A stretch of DNA of 64,000 nucleotides, from assembly GCF_026130545.1 (NCBI RefSeq), contig NZ_JAMOIM010000002.1, forward strand, positions 248,001 to 312,000. The letters are read 5' to 3'. This document shows positions 55,807 to 64,000 of the stretch, piece by piece (the first letter of the stretch is position 1; each line of letters starts with the position of its first letter). This DNA comes from Lichenifustis flavocetrariae (GTDB lineage: Bacteria; Pseudomonadota; Alphaproteobacteria; Rhizobiales; Beijerinckiaceae). A model generated the notes under the pieces. The model did no database searches. It had not been told where the DNA came from and saw only the letters and a list, made by a program, of their open reading frames with translations. A program made the position numbers and the translations under genes.

Positions 55807-56100
55807 TCAGTCCCGACGCGCCGGCATATCCTGTCCGACCACCTCGGTCAGCGACACGCCAAGGCGCGTGCTGTCTTCCGCGATCACGACCATTTCACCT
55901 CGGGCGATAATGCGTCCGTTCACCACGATATCGACTGCCTCACCGACCTTATGGTCGAGAGGCACAACCGCACCGCGGCCAAGTTTCATCAGATTCGACA
56001 GCGGCATGGTGGTTCCGCCGAGGACGATCTGCACCGACACGGGGATTTTCAGGATGGCGTCGAGATTTGGCGTTCCGGCGGCGGCTTCAGACGCGATCAT
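55807..56100 (-). CDS. fliN: FliN, flagellar motor switch protein
   Basis: FliN forms the lower part of the C-ring with FliM and binds export components. The 97-residue protein is a SpoA domain: DAILKIPVSVQIVLGGTTMP, PLDHKVGEAVDIVVNGRIIA, RGEMVVIAEDSTRLGVSLTE. The ATG at 56100 is 5 bases after GGAGG; a GTG at 56106 overlaps that ribosome site and is less likely. Confidence 0.94.
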   Translation of the reverse strand: MIASEAAAGTPNLDAILKIPVSVQIVLGGTTMPLSNLMKLGRGAVVPLDHKVGEAVDIVVNGRIIARGEMVVIAEDSTRLGVSLTEVVGQDMPARRD

Positions 56101-56127
56101 CGCCACCTCCCGGGAATGTCTTGTGGA

Positions 56128-57087
56128 TCATAATTCGAGCTCCGGAACGGGTTCGGGTTCGGGGACAGGTTCGACGACGCCCAGCACTTCATCGACCCGC
56201 AGCGTGTAGAAACCCTCGGACTGGCCAAGGTCGCAGAGAAACAGGTCGTCGTCGCCGCATTGCAGCCTGATCCGCTGACCGGCGCCCTTGGGCAGCTCTA
56301 TCAACTGTCCCTCCTGCAGCGCGGCAATGAACCCAAGCGTCATCGGGTGAAGATCGAGATAGGCGGTCAGATACATCGAGGCGCGACTGACCTCGGTCTC
56401 CAATCGCTGGGTCCAGCGAGGATCACCGTAGACCCGTTCGTCGTCTTCGGGTTCGGCGAGTTCCTCGGCGAACACCAACATCGCCGCGAGCGGCACCAGA
56501 ACGTCGACATGCACCCGGCCGCCGAGCGTTGCAAGCGCAAGCGTGCCGACGACGACCGTACTGACGGGCTTACCGAGGAAGCTCGGATCGAACTTCGCCT
56601 GCATGCCCTCGCTCCGGAAGCTGGATGGCAGGCGCTTGGCAAAGCCGGCTGTGAGCGAGTCGGACAGCTGACGAATGACGACATCGACGATCTGCAAGTC
56701 GACCGGGGACAAAGGCAGGTCGGCGCTGTCCGCAACGTCCTCGCCGCCGCCGCCGAACCAGGCCTCCACCATCGTCGTGACGAAGATGCGGTCGAAGTTG
56801 ATCCCGATCCGCGTGTTCCATCCTGGCGCCTGCAGCACGGCCAGAACGGAGCCCGTGCCGCGCCGATCCAGGATTTCGTCGACTTTGCACACCGTGACGT
56901 CCTCGACGGCGATCTCCCCCTCGACGGAAGCGAGTGCCGCGAAGCGGTCCTGCCAGGCCTTTGCGACATCGGCCATGGCGTCCCGAAAGGCCGGGATCTT
57001 GTCGGCGGCCGAGCCTCCGGACTTCTCGAACCAGCGCGATGATGCGGAGGACGGCATGTGTGGTTCCGCCGACCCGGTATCAGCCAT
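56128..57087 (-). CDS. fliM: FliM, flagellar motor switch protein
   Basis: FliM is the C-ring protein that in most bacteria receives phosphorylated CheY. This 319-residue version is of the diverged rhizobial kind: the N-terminal CheY-binding peptide found in enterobacteria is not evident, the middle part contains INFDRIFVTTMVEAWFGGGG, and the C-terminal SpoA domain carries QEGQLIELPKGAGQRIRLQ. It ends in an acidic Pro-Glu repeat (PEPEPVPELEL). The order motA-fliM-fliN-fliG is conserved in Hyphomicrobiales. Confidence 0.9.
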   Translation of the reverse strand: MADTGSAEPHMPSSASSRWFEKSGGSAADKIPAFRDAMADVAKAWQDRFAALASVEGEIAVEDVTVCKVDEILDRRGTGSVLAVLQAPGWNTRIGINFDRIFVTTMVEAWFGGGGEDVADSADLPLSPVDLQIVDVVIRQLSDSLTAGFAKRLPSSFRSEGMQAKFDPSFLGKPVSTVVVGTLALATLGGRVHVDVLVPLAAMLVFAEELAEPEDDERVYGDPRWTQRLETEVSRASMYLTAYLDLHPMTLGFIAALQEGQLIELPKGAGQRIRLQCGDDDLFLCDLGQSEGFYTLRVDEVLGVVEPVPEPEPVPELEL

Positions 57088-57089
57088 GG

Positions 57090-57962
57090 TCAGGCTGCCT
57101 TCGCGGCTTCACCGCCGCCCATCGTCTCATTCTCGACCGCGTCGATGGTTGGTCGGGCATAGGCCGAGATGGTCTTTCGGCCATGTTCGAGCGCCACCAG
57201 CGGCACGGCGCCGTTCATGAAGGCGATCAGCGACTGCTTGATGATGGTGTAGAGGCGGACGCGCTTTTCACGTGTGACCTTGATCGAGTGGGCGAGCGGC
57301 GCCGATATCCCGTAGGACAGGAAGATGCCCGCCATGGTTCCCACGAGAGCGGCGCCGATGAGTTCGCCGAGCACTTCAGGCGGTTGATCGAGGGAGCCCA
57401 TGGCGTGGATGACGCCGAGCACCGCCGCCACGATGCCGAGGGCCGGCAAGCTGTCGGCGACCGATTGCATCGCATGGGAGGGCTTCAGCTTGTCGCGCAT
57501 GATGGTGTGGATTTCCTCCTCCATCAGGGCCTCGATCTCATGGGTGCGGGCATTTCCGATCATGATGAGACGGCAATAGTCGCAGATGAAGGTCGTCATC
57601 TCTTTGTCGGCCAACACCTTGGGATACTTCTTGAAGAGCTCGGATTCCTTGGGGTTGTCGATATGGCCTTCGAGCTCGTTGCGGGCGTTGCCGCGCAACT
57701 CGCGCATCAGCGTATAGAGGATCCCCAGAATATCGAGGTAATCGCGCGCTTTGGGAGATGAACCCTTGATGGCCTCCACGGTGGCCTTGCCGGTGTCCTT
57801 GATGGTGTTCATCGGGTTGGCCACCACGAACGTACCGAGGGCCGACCCGCAGATCACAATCAATTCGTAGGGCTGCCAGAGCACGCCGAGGTGACCGCCG
57901 CCAGCCAGAAAGCCGCCCAGCACGCAGCCGATCGCGATGATCATACCGATACCGAAATTCAA
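57090..57962 (-). CDS. motA: MotA, flagellar stator protein
   Basis: MotA forms the proton-driven stator with MotB. The 290-residue protein has four membrane helices, the cytoplasmic loop with charged residues that contact FliG, and the conserved [19 protein letters not shown] segment. The frame stays open far upstream, but homologues begin at [16 protein letters not shown], which fits a TTG start at 57962 with GGAGCG 6 bases before it; the first in-frame ATG (57944) would lose residues of the first helix. No motB gene is in the window. The divergent flgF gene starts 268 bases away. Confidence 0.92.
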   Translation of the reverse strand: MNFGIGMIIAIGCVLGGFLAGGGHLGVLWQPYELIVICGSALGTFVVANPMNTIKDTGKATVEAIKGSSPKARDYLDILGILYTLMRELRGNARNELEGHIDNPKESELFKKYPKVLADKEMTTFICDYCRLIMIGNARTHEIEALMEEEIHTIMRDKLKPSHAMQSVADSLPALGIVAAVLGVIHAMGSLDQPPEVLGELIGAALVGTMAGIFLSYGISAPLAHSIKVTREKRVRLYTIIKQSLIAFMNGAVPLVALEHGRKTISAYARPTIDAVENETMGGGEAAKAA

Positions 57963-58230
57963 AGCTGTCGCTCCGCTCGTGCTGCGGTCTTGCTTCCAGA
58001 CATCGTGCCGCCGCAGTAATCCAACAGGATAGCCTTGCGTGAAGCTGGTTCGAGGACCGCGAGAGCCAGATCGTTCAAGGTCAGGTTGAGGCAAGGCCGA
58101 AGCGCGATTGTCGGATGAATGGCGCAGATCCTTGCTGCATCCGCGACCCCGCTTCGGCGGCGTGCGCAGCGGAGGGTCTGAGGTCCCCGAATCTCCGCGC
58201 AACAACCGCTTCAGGCGGGAGCCTCACCTC

Positions 58231-58956
58231 GTGCAATCCAACTTCTACGTCGGCATGTCCGGGCAACTCGCGATCGAAAGACGCCTGCAGACCGTCGCCA
58301 GCAACGTCGCGAACATGAACACGGCCGGCTATCGCGCCGACGGCGTGACCTTCGAAACCGTGATGTCGAACACGGGTGAGACCCCGGTGGCATTCTCCAC
58401 GGAGGGCCAGACCTACATCTCCCGAATGTCCGGTGAATTGACGAAGACCGACAATCCGCTCGACGTCGCGGTGCAAGGCGACGCATGGTTCGGTATCAAG
58501 ACGCCGTCGGGTGTCGCCTATACGCATGATGGCCGGCTCAAGATCGGGGCCGGCGGCGAAATCACGACGATCAACAATTATCCCATACTCGATGCCGGTG
58601 GCTCCTCGATGATCGTCGATCCGAGTGCCGGGCCGCCGGTGATCGCGCAGGACGGCATGCTGACTCAGCAGGGTCGTCAGATCGGCGCCATCGGCCTGTT
58701 CAGCATCGATCCGAATACCAAGCTGACCCGCGCGCCGAACTCAGCCGTCATTCCCGACAAGGCCGCGACCCCCATTCTCGACTTCACCGATGCCGGCATG
58801 GCGCAGGGCTTCATCGAAGGCTCGAACGTCAATCCCGTGCTGGAACTCTCCAAGCTGATCCAGATCCAGCATTCGCTCGACAGTGTTACGAGCATGAACC
58901 AGGAGAGCGATTCCTCGCTCCAAGAGGCCATAAAGACGCTCGGTTCAAACACATGA
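58231..58956 (+). CDS. flgF: FlgF, flagellar proximal rod protein
   Basis: FlgF is one of the proximal rod proteins. The 241-residue protein has the N-terminal rod signature (VGMSGQLAIERRLQTVASNV, then ANMNTAGYRAD) and the matching C-terminal helix (VLELSKLIQIQHSLDSVTSM). The GTG at 58231, 10 bases after GGGAG, is chosen because homologues begin just before this signature. It begins a rightward unit with fliI, divergent from motA. Confidence 0.92.
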   Translation: MQSNFYVGMSGQLAIERRLQTVASNVANMNTAGYRADGVTFETVMSNTGETPVAFSTEGQTYISRMSGELTKTDNPLDVAVQGDAWFGIKTPSGVAYTHDGRLKIGAGGEITTINNYPILDAGGSSMIVDPSAGPPVIAQDGMLTQQGRQIGAIGLFSIDPNTKLTRAPNSAVIPDKAATPILDFTDAGMAQGFIEGSNVNPVLELSKLIQIQHSLDSVTSMNQESDSSLQEAIKTLGSNT

Positions 58957-58993
58957 CCGCGAGCGGCTCAAAGACCCGGAAAGGGTCTCGCAG

Positions 58994-60325
58994 ATGAACG
59001 CTTTGGTTCGTTTGGGCCAAGCGGTGCGAGACGCAGAAAGTTCGATCCCGCTTCTCGAAATCACCGGCGAGGTCGTCGATGTGGCCCCGGGTTCCTACAG
59101 GGTGAGCGGGCTGTCGCCCTTCCTCCGCCTCGGCGACACTGTCGCCCTGAATGCAGACGGGGGAGGGCAACTGGGAGAGATCGTTCGAATCGATCGCGCC
59201 CTCGCGACCGTCAAGCCATTCGGCAACAGCCTCACGGCCAGGCTCGGCATGCCGGTCAGCCGACGCGGCCTGTTCACGTTCCGGCCCGACCCAAGTTGGA
59301 AAGGCCGGGTCATCAACGCACTCGGCGAGCCGATCGACGATGGCGGCCCTTTGTTGCCTGGCACTGGAGCGCCCACAAGCACCATAGCGGAGCCCCCGAA
59401 TGCCCTGCACCGCGCCCGGGTGAAAAGCCGGATCAAGACCGGCATCCGGGCGATGGACATCTTCTGCCCGATCTGTGCCGGGCAGCGCATCGGCATCTTC
59501 GCCGGCTCCGGTGTCGGCAAATCGACCCTGTTGGCAATGTTCGCTGGCGCGGCGGGCTTCGACAGCGTCGTGATCGCTCTCGTGGGCGAGCGCGGCCGTG
59601 AGGTTCGCGAGTTCGTCGAGGAATCATTGGGGGCGAACCGCGCCCGAGCCGTCACGGTCGTGGCCACGGGCGACGAAAGCCCGATGATGCGTCGCATGGC
59701 CCCGAAGACCGCGATGGCGGTGGCGGAAAATTTCCGAGACCGGGGCGAGTCGGTGCTGCTGATCGTCGATTCGGTGACACGCTACGCGCATGCGGCCCGC
59801 GACGTGGCGCTTGCGGCCGGCGAACCGGCGGTGGCCCGAGGCTATGCTCCAAGCGTCTTCAGCGAGCTCCCGCAATTGCTCGAACGGGCCGGTCCCGGCC
59901 TTGAGGGAAGCGGCACGATCACGGGTATCTTCTCGGTCCTGGTCGACGGCGACGACCACAATGATCCGGTTGCGGACACGATTCGCGGCACGCTCGATGG
60001 CCATATCGTTCTCGACCGCAAGATCGCGATCCAGGGCCGGTATCCTGCGATCGATGTCCTCGCGTCGCTGTCTCGCCTCGCCCATCAGGTATGGAGCCCG
60101 GAACAGACGACCCTCGTGATCCGTCTCAGAGAAATGATCGGGCGCTTCGAAGACACGCGCGATCTCCGCGCGATGGGCGGCTATCAGGCCGGCAGCGATG
60201 CGGAACTGGATCAGGCCGTGGCACTGGTACCGCGCATCTACGCCGCGCTCGTCCAGTCGCCCGCCTCCGGCCTCAGCGACGACGCTTTTCGCGACCTCGC
60301 CACCATGCTGCAGAAAGCCAAATGA
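58994..60325 (+). CDS. fliI: FliI, flagellar export ATPase
   Basis: FliI is the hexameric ATPase that drives or assists unfolding and entry of export substrates. The 443-residue protein resembles F1 beta subunits: Walker A GSGVGKST (171-178), a Walker-B-like VLLIVDSVTRYAHAARDVAL, and PSVFSELPQLLERAGP. It lies 37 bases after flgF and overlaps the next gene by 4 bases. FliH is not recognised in the window. Confidence 0.96.
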   Translation: MNALVRLGQAVRDAESSIPLLEITGEVVDVAPGSYRVSGLSPFLRLGDTVALNADGGGQLGEIVRIDRALATVKPFGNSLTARLGMPVSRRGLFTFRPDPSWKGRVINALGEPIDDGGPLLPGTGAPTSTIAEPPNALHRARVKSRIKTGIRAMDIFCPICAGQRIGIFAGSGVGKSTLLAMFAGAAGFDSVVIALVGERGREVREFVEESLGANRARAVTVVATGDESPMMRRMAPKTAMAVAENFRDRGESVLLIVDSVTRYAHAARDVALAAGEPAVARGYAPSVFSELPQLLERAGPGLEGSGTITGIFSVLVDGDDHNDPVADTIRGTLDGHIVLDRKIAIQGRYPAIDVLASLSRLAHQVWSPEQTTLVIRLREMIGRFEDTRDLRAMGGYQAGSDAELDQAVALVPRIYAALVQSPASGLSDDAFRDLATMLQKAK

Positions 60326-60861
60326 GCCCGCTTATGCTGTCGAACTCGAACGCCGTCCTCGAAGAACATTTTCAGCAGAACCGCCTCGATACGGTTCTGA
60401 GCAGTCTCGGCGTCTCGGCGGCTGTCGTCTCCGCCTCATTCGCCGGTTACATGCTTGTGATCGGCCCCGGCGACGGGACATCGTCCAGCCCGATGCCGGC
60501 CATCGACTCGACGGCCGCGCCCGACCATCCACGACTGTCCATGGCTGGCGCTCCGTCCCATGGCCCGCTCACCAGAAATCCCGCCGGTGTCGACTTCACG
60601 CCGACTGGCACGATCCTGGATCCAGCGGGCGAATTGGGACGTCGCCCCAATATGGAGGCGAGGTCACCTGCGACGATCCTGTCCGACTATGCGGTCCGAG
60701 ACGCCTTCGACGGAACCGCTCTGGTCGAGGCGCATGGCACGTTGCAGGTGGTTCGCACCGGCACCGTCCTCGAAGGTGCCGGCGAAGTCCTTGCGATAAG
60801 CCGCACGGGCAATTCCTGGACAGTGACGACATCGGTCGGCACGATCCTGCAGCGGCGTTAA
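60322..60861 (+). CDS. Hypothetical membrane-anchored protein downstream of fliI
   Basis: This 179-residue protein has one hydrophobic segment at about residues 30-47 (VSAAVVSASFAGYMLVIG), a Pro/Ser-rich linker and a C-terminal beta-rich part (ALVEAHGTLQVVRTGTVLEG). The ATG overlaps the fliI stop (ATGA), so the two are probably cotranslated. I do not recognise a family. Function in flagellar export or motor control is only an inference from linkage. Confidence 0.7.
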   Translation: MSPLMLSNSNAVLEEHFQQNRLDTVLSSLGVSAAVVSASFAGYMLVIGPGDGTSSSPMPAIDSTAAPDHPRLSMAGAPSHGPLTRNPAGVDFTPTGTILDPAGELGRRPNMEARSPATILSDYAVRDAFDGTALVEAHGTLQVVRTGTVLEGAGEVLAISRTGNSWTVTTSVGTILQRR

Positions 60862-61338
60862 GATCCGGCACCTCGGTCTCACGCCATTCAAAGACGTCAA
60901 ACGTGATGCCGCCGGGATGTCCTGCCTCGGGACGATCTGAAGTGCGGCTTCGCTGCTGGTCACGCGCGGTTCTGGTTAAGCAAAACTCGGCCGCATCGCC
61001 TTCGTGTTAAAAAAACAGTGACGCCGGCAGGCGAGCACAGCGCCTCCGTCAAGGCGGATGGGCGGACTCCTGACGCACTTCTCGGGCGCGGCCCCAAGCC
61101 CTAGATGCTTGATAAAAATCGGCGACTGACCCCTCAACAGCATCGTTCGGAAAACAAGGCTCGTCGCCTATGGCCAGTATATGCGAGGCTGACGTTACCC
61201 CTCCGTTTCGGATCGGCACGTTGAGGTCCCCGCTCAGGCAATGCTTTATTAAGCATAACATCGTTTAATCATTGCCATGATTCATGTGCAGCAGACCTCG
61301 GATCTCTAAGGTCTTCGGCAGTTGTCAAGGCAGATTTC
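60862..61338. promoter_or_regulatory. Intergenic region upstream of ftcR with inverted repeat
   Basis: No gene can be supported in this 477-base gap. It contains a perfect inverted repeat ATGCTT-TATT-AAGCAT at 61241-61256, about 83 bases before the ftcR start, in an AT-rich patch unlike the surrounding DNA. It is a candidate operator or promoter element for the flagellar regulator. A short run of A residues occurs at about 61008-61014. Confidence 0.4.
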
Positions 61339-62094
61339 ATGTTGGTTCTCATCGACGATCGAGAAATCGTGTCCGTCGGATATGTGGGCGGATTTCGCAA
61401 TGAAGGCGTGTCCAGCACCGGGTTGAGCCCGACCGACTTCCGCGACTGGATCGCAAGTGTGTCCGAAACGGATCTGGCCGCTATCGAAGCCTTTCTGATC
61501 GGCGCCTGCAGCGACCGTCAAGCCTTTCCACGCCATATCCGGGAGCGATCGAGCGCACCCATCATCGCCATCAACGAGACCCATTCGCTCGAACAGACCC
61601 TCGATCTCTTCAATGCCGGGTTCGATGACGTCGTTCGGAAACCGATCCATGTCCGCGAATTGATGGCTCGGATCGACGCCATTCGCCGTCGCGCCCAGGC
61701 CAAGAAAGACGACGTGCAGTTCGGCGACATCCGCGTGTTCTTCGACGGCCGCGACCCGGAAATTCGGGGCGAGGCCCTGTCCCTTCCGCGCCGCGAGCGG
61801 CGCATCCTCGAATACCTCGTCAAGAACCGCGGCCGCCGCGTAACCAAGACGCAAATCTTCAACGCCATCTACGGCATCTTCGACGAAGAGGTCGAAGAGA
61901 ATGTGGTCGAGAGCCACATCAGCAAGCTCCGCAAGAAACTGCGGGAGCGTCTGGGTTACGATCTCATCGAGTCGAAGCGCTATCTCGGCTACTGCCTCGA
62001 GGAACGCAGCCCGGCCGTCGAACTTGCCCCGACGCAACCCATGGCCCTCCCGGCGCCGATCCTCGTGCGTGCACTTGCGGCCACGGCGGCGTGA
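61339..62094 (+). CDS. ftcR: FtcR/Rem-like flagellar transcriptional activator
   Basis: This OmpR-type regulator resembles FtcR of Brucella and Rem of Sinorhizobium, which activate class II flagellar genes. The 251-residue protein has an atypical receiver (about 1-115) that keeps VVRKP near residue 100 but has no acceptor aspartate where FLIGAC stands, so phosphorylation is unlikely. The DNA-binding domain (about 125-225) has [20 protein letters not shown] and [19 protein letters not shown], nearly identical to Rem as I recall it. It sits at the edge of the flagellar cluster, as in rhizobia. Confidence 0.92.
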   Translation: MLVLIDDREIVSVGYVGGFRNEGVSSTGLSPTDFRDWIASVSETDLAAIEAFLIGACSDRQAFPRHIRERSSAPIIAINETHSLEQTLDLFNAGFDDVVRKPIHVRELMARIDAIRRRAQAKKDDVQFGDIRVFFDGRDPEIRGEALSLPRRERRILEYLVKNRGRRVTKTQIFNAIYGIFDEEVEENVVESHISKLRKKLRERLGYDLIESKRYLGYCLEERSPAVELAPTQPMALPAPILVRALAATAA

Positions 62095-62166
62095 CGCTCA
62101 TCCTTCCCGGTTGAACCGTGTCGGCCCGGCCGCGTTGAGATACGAGGTCAGAGCGACAGGATTGAC

Positions 62167-62589
62167 ATGACGAGATTGCTTGGCGTTTGCGGTTTCATGG
62201 CCGCGTCGCTCCTGGCGCTCCCGGTATCGGCCAGCGCGTCAGATGGGGATCCCCTCTCGGCATCGAGATGGAAGCAACGTGTGCTTCTGGTCATGGCCGT
62301 GCAGCCGGGCGATCCGAAGCTTATGCGGCAGCGCCAAATCTTTCGCACCATGGGAGCGGGGGCTCGCGAACGCGACCTCCGGCTCGTCGAGGTCGTCGGC
62401 GACACGCCGAGAGCGGCCGAACTCCGTCGCCGTTTCGATATCGACGGCCTTGCGTTCCATGCCATTCTGGTCGGCAAGGACGGAGGCAACAAGCTGACCT
62501 CCGACGTGCCTCTTGACGCCGACACGCTCTTCCCGCTGATCGACACCATGCCGATGCGGCAAGAGGAGATGCGCGGTGGAAGATCCTAA
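62167..62589 (+). CDS. DUF4174 exported protein
   Basis: This 140-residue protein has a Sec signal peptide (residues 1-24, ending ASAS) and a DUF4174 domain: LLVMAVQPGDPKLMRQRQIF, RDLRLVEVVGD, GLAFHAILVGKDGGNKL. The fold is thioredoxin-like but no redox cysteines are present in the mature protein. Function unknown. It stands between ftcR and a convergent transporter gene. Confidence 0.78.
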   Translation: MTRLLGVCGFMAASLLALPVSASASDGDPLSASRWKQRVLLVMAVQPGDPKLMRQRQIFRTMGAGARERDLRLVEVVGDTPRAAELRRRFDIDGLAFHAILVGKDGGNKLTSDVPLDADTLFPLIDTMPMRQEEMRGGRS

Positions 62590-62667
62590 CCGGCGCCAAA
62601 TTGTCTAAAGCCTTCGAGGGACATTCTCCGTCACCTCCTCAGACAATTCGAGCGGACCTGAAAACGG

Positions 62668-63684
62668 TCAGGCTTCCGCGGGGGTTCCAGACTCCACAGC
62701 CACCTGCCGCGCAGCGATACGCCGGGCGATAAACGCACAGGCAATCAACTGCACCTGATGGAAGATCATCAGCGGCAGGATGGCGATGCCGACGGAAGCC
62801 GCCGGCAGCAGGACGCTCGCCATGGGCACGCCGCTCGCAAGGCTTTTCTTGGAGCCGCAGAACAGAATGGCGATCTCGTCCGCCCGGTCGAAGCGGAACA
62901 ACCGCCCGAGCAGGGTCGCCGCCACCATGATGACCGCGAGAATGGCGAGATCGACCGCCACGATAAAAAGAAAATCATCGACGGAGAGCTTCGTCCAAAT
63001 GCCGTTTTTTACAGCCTCGCTGAACGCCGAATAGACCACGAGAAGGATCGAACCCCGATCGAGCGGTGCGAAAAGGTGGCGATGGCGGGTGACGAAGGCG
63101 CTGGTCCAGCGGCGCAGGAGGTGGCCGACGACAAAAGGCAAAAGGATCTGCAGGAAGATCTGGCCCATGGCATCGAGCGAAACACCCCCCTTCAAATGCA
63201 GCAGCAGGGCCACCAGAGCCGGCGTCGCCACCACCCCGATCACATTCGACAGCGAAGCGCTGCAGATGGCTGCGGCGACATTGCCACCCGCGATCGACGT
63301 GAAGGCGATCGAGGACTGCACCGTCGATGGAAGCACGGCGAGAAACATGAGGCCCGTGCCGAGGATCGGGTCGAGATGTGATCCCAGGGCCTGCACCACC
63401 GCAAGACCCAGAAGGGGGAACAACCCGAAGGTGATGCTGAGAACCAGGAGGTGCAGGCGCCAGTTGCGGATGCCGCCGAGGATCGCCTCCCGGGACAGGC
63501 GCGTCCCGTACATGAAAAACAAGAGCGCGATCATGACGTTCGTGAAGAGGCCGACGCCAACGGCGGCCTCACCCCGGGCGGGAAGGATCGTGGCGAGGCC
63601 GACGGTGCCGACCAGCAGCAGCGTAAAGCTGTCCGGAAGCATCAGGCGCATCCGGTGAAAACGAGTTTTTGTCATGCTGCTCAT
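62668..63684 (-). CDS. Bile acid:sodium symporter-like transporter (YfeH type)
   Basis: This 338-residue membrane protein has about ten hydrophobic segments and belongs to the SBF-like branch of the bile acid:sodium symporter family. Family stretches are LLFFMYGTRLSREAILGG, LPSTVQSSIAFTSIAGGN and LFCGSKKSLASGVPMASVL. The substrate is unknown; the name reflects the fold, not bile acid transport. The ATG at 63684 or the one at 63675 may be used. It lies 38 bases after the aminopeptidase gene in the same direction. Confidence 0.88.
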   Translation of the reverse strand: MSSMTKTRFHRMRLMLPDSFTLLLVGTVGLATILPARGEAAVGVGLFTNVMIALLFFMYGTRLSREAILGGIRNWRLHLLVLSITFGLFPLLGLAVVQALGSHLDPILGTGLMFLAVLPSTVQSSIAFTSIAGGNVAAAICSASLSNVIGVVATPALVALLLHLKGGVSLDAMGQIFLQILLPFVVGHLLRRWTSAFVTRHRHLFAPLDRGSILLVVYSAFSEAVKNGIWTKLSVDDFLFIVAVDLAILAVIMVAATLLGRLFRFDRADEIAILFCGSKKSLASGVPMASVLLPAASVGIAILPLMIFHQVQLIACAFIARRIAARQVAVESGTPAEA

Positions 63685-63722
63685 GGAATGAAAAGCGGCG
63701 CGCGACGGCCTGTCGATTACGC

Positions 63723-64000
63723 CTAAGCTGGTGCCGGCATCGAGTCTTTCGGGTTACCGGCGGGAGGCGGTGGCACAAGCTTGCGGGTCGCCTGGGCCAG
63801 CCAACGCCGCACGATAGGTTCGACGAGCGGCGACACGATTCGGCGTACCACGGCATGGTAGCTGTCAAGCCAGGCGATCTCCTCAGCCGTCATCAAGGCG
63901 GGCTCGACAAGGTTGAGGTCGATCGGTGCGAAGGACACGGTTTCGAAACCGAGCATCGGGCGCTCAGCGCCTTTGATCTCGCGCTTTTCGACGATGAGCA
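63723..64000 (-). CDS. Xaa-Pro aminopeptidase, C-terminal fragment (cut by window edge)
   Basis: Only the last 92 residues or so are inside the window. The visible part (LIVEKREIKGAERPMLGFET, FAPIDLNLVEPALMTAEEIA, WLDSYHAVV) matches the C-terminal end of M24 Xaa-Pro aminopeptidases of the long alphaproteobacterial type, which remove an N-terminal residue preceding proline. The catalytic metal-binding residues and the start lie beyond base 64000. Confidence 0.8.
   Translation of the reverse strand, partial: LIVEKREIKGAERPMLGFETVSFAPIDLNLVEPALMTAEEIAWLDSYHAVVRRIVSPLVEPIVRRWLAQATRKLVPPPPAGNPKDSMPAPA

Overview
The window looks like a chromosomal segment of a GC-rich alphaproteobacterium of the order Hyphomicrobiales (Rhizobiales) that is a facultative aerobic anoxygenic phototroph. 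Three things point there. It carries a photosynthesis gene cluster with the gene order usual in that order and an oxygen-dependent cyclase (acsF). It has a rhizobial-type flagellar cluster with an FtcR/Rem-like master regulator. It has the alphaproteobacterial tatABC-serS-surE-pcm-nlpD block. Genus cannot be fixed from the sequence. No rRNA, tRNA, insertion sequence, prophage or CRISPR array was recognised.

Region 1 (1-21427) is one end of a photosynthesis gene cluster. A leftward unit, ppaA(aerR)-ppsR-bchG-bch2-bchP, encodes the cobalamin-binding antirepressor, the PpsR/CrtJ repressor and late bacteriochlorophyll steps; bchP runs off the left edge. A rightward, tightly overlapping 14-gene unit, bchF-bchN-bchB-bchH-bchL-bchM-lhaA-puhA-puhB-puhC-orf-acsF-puhE-hemA, supplies 5-aminolevulinate, Mg chelation, methylation, cyclisation, dark protochlorophyllide reduction, the reaction-centre H subunit and assembly factors. 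The divergent promoter region carries a consensus PpsR site (TGT-N12-ACA at 5922-5939). puf, crt, bchCXYZ and bchDI are not in the window. A DUF3422 membrane protein follows hemA.

Region 2 (22801-36870) is nutrient acquisition. It holds a FadR-type regulator divergent from a CUT1 sugar ABC importer (no ATPase gene) with a cytoplasmic GH51 arabinofuranosidase; an IclR regulator divergent from a polar-amino-acid-type ABC importer fused in one operon with a RidA-like deaminase and a SelA-like PLP enzyme; and a leftward NMT1/Tau-type ABC importer.

Region 3 (37148-39282) holds short orphan genes: a single-domain response regulator, small membrane or exported proteins, and a strong candidate small RNA at 38171-38262.

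Region 4 (39687-46538, leftward) is the tatA-tatB-tatC-serS-surE-pcm-nlpD-like block, preceded by a MarR/LdtR-like regulator. A terminator-like hairpin sits between tatA and tatB.

Region 5 (46990-62094) is a flagellar cluster: flhA-fliR-fliJ-like-flgJ/cheL-like-flgN-like-fliL-like rightward; PilZ gene, orf, flhB-fliG-fliN-fliM-motA leftward; flgF-fliI-orf rightward; then ftcR. The right end (62167-64000) has a DUF4174 protein, an SBF-like transporter and the C-terminal end of an Xaa-Pro aminopeptidase.
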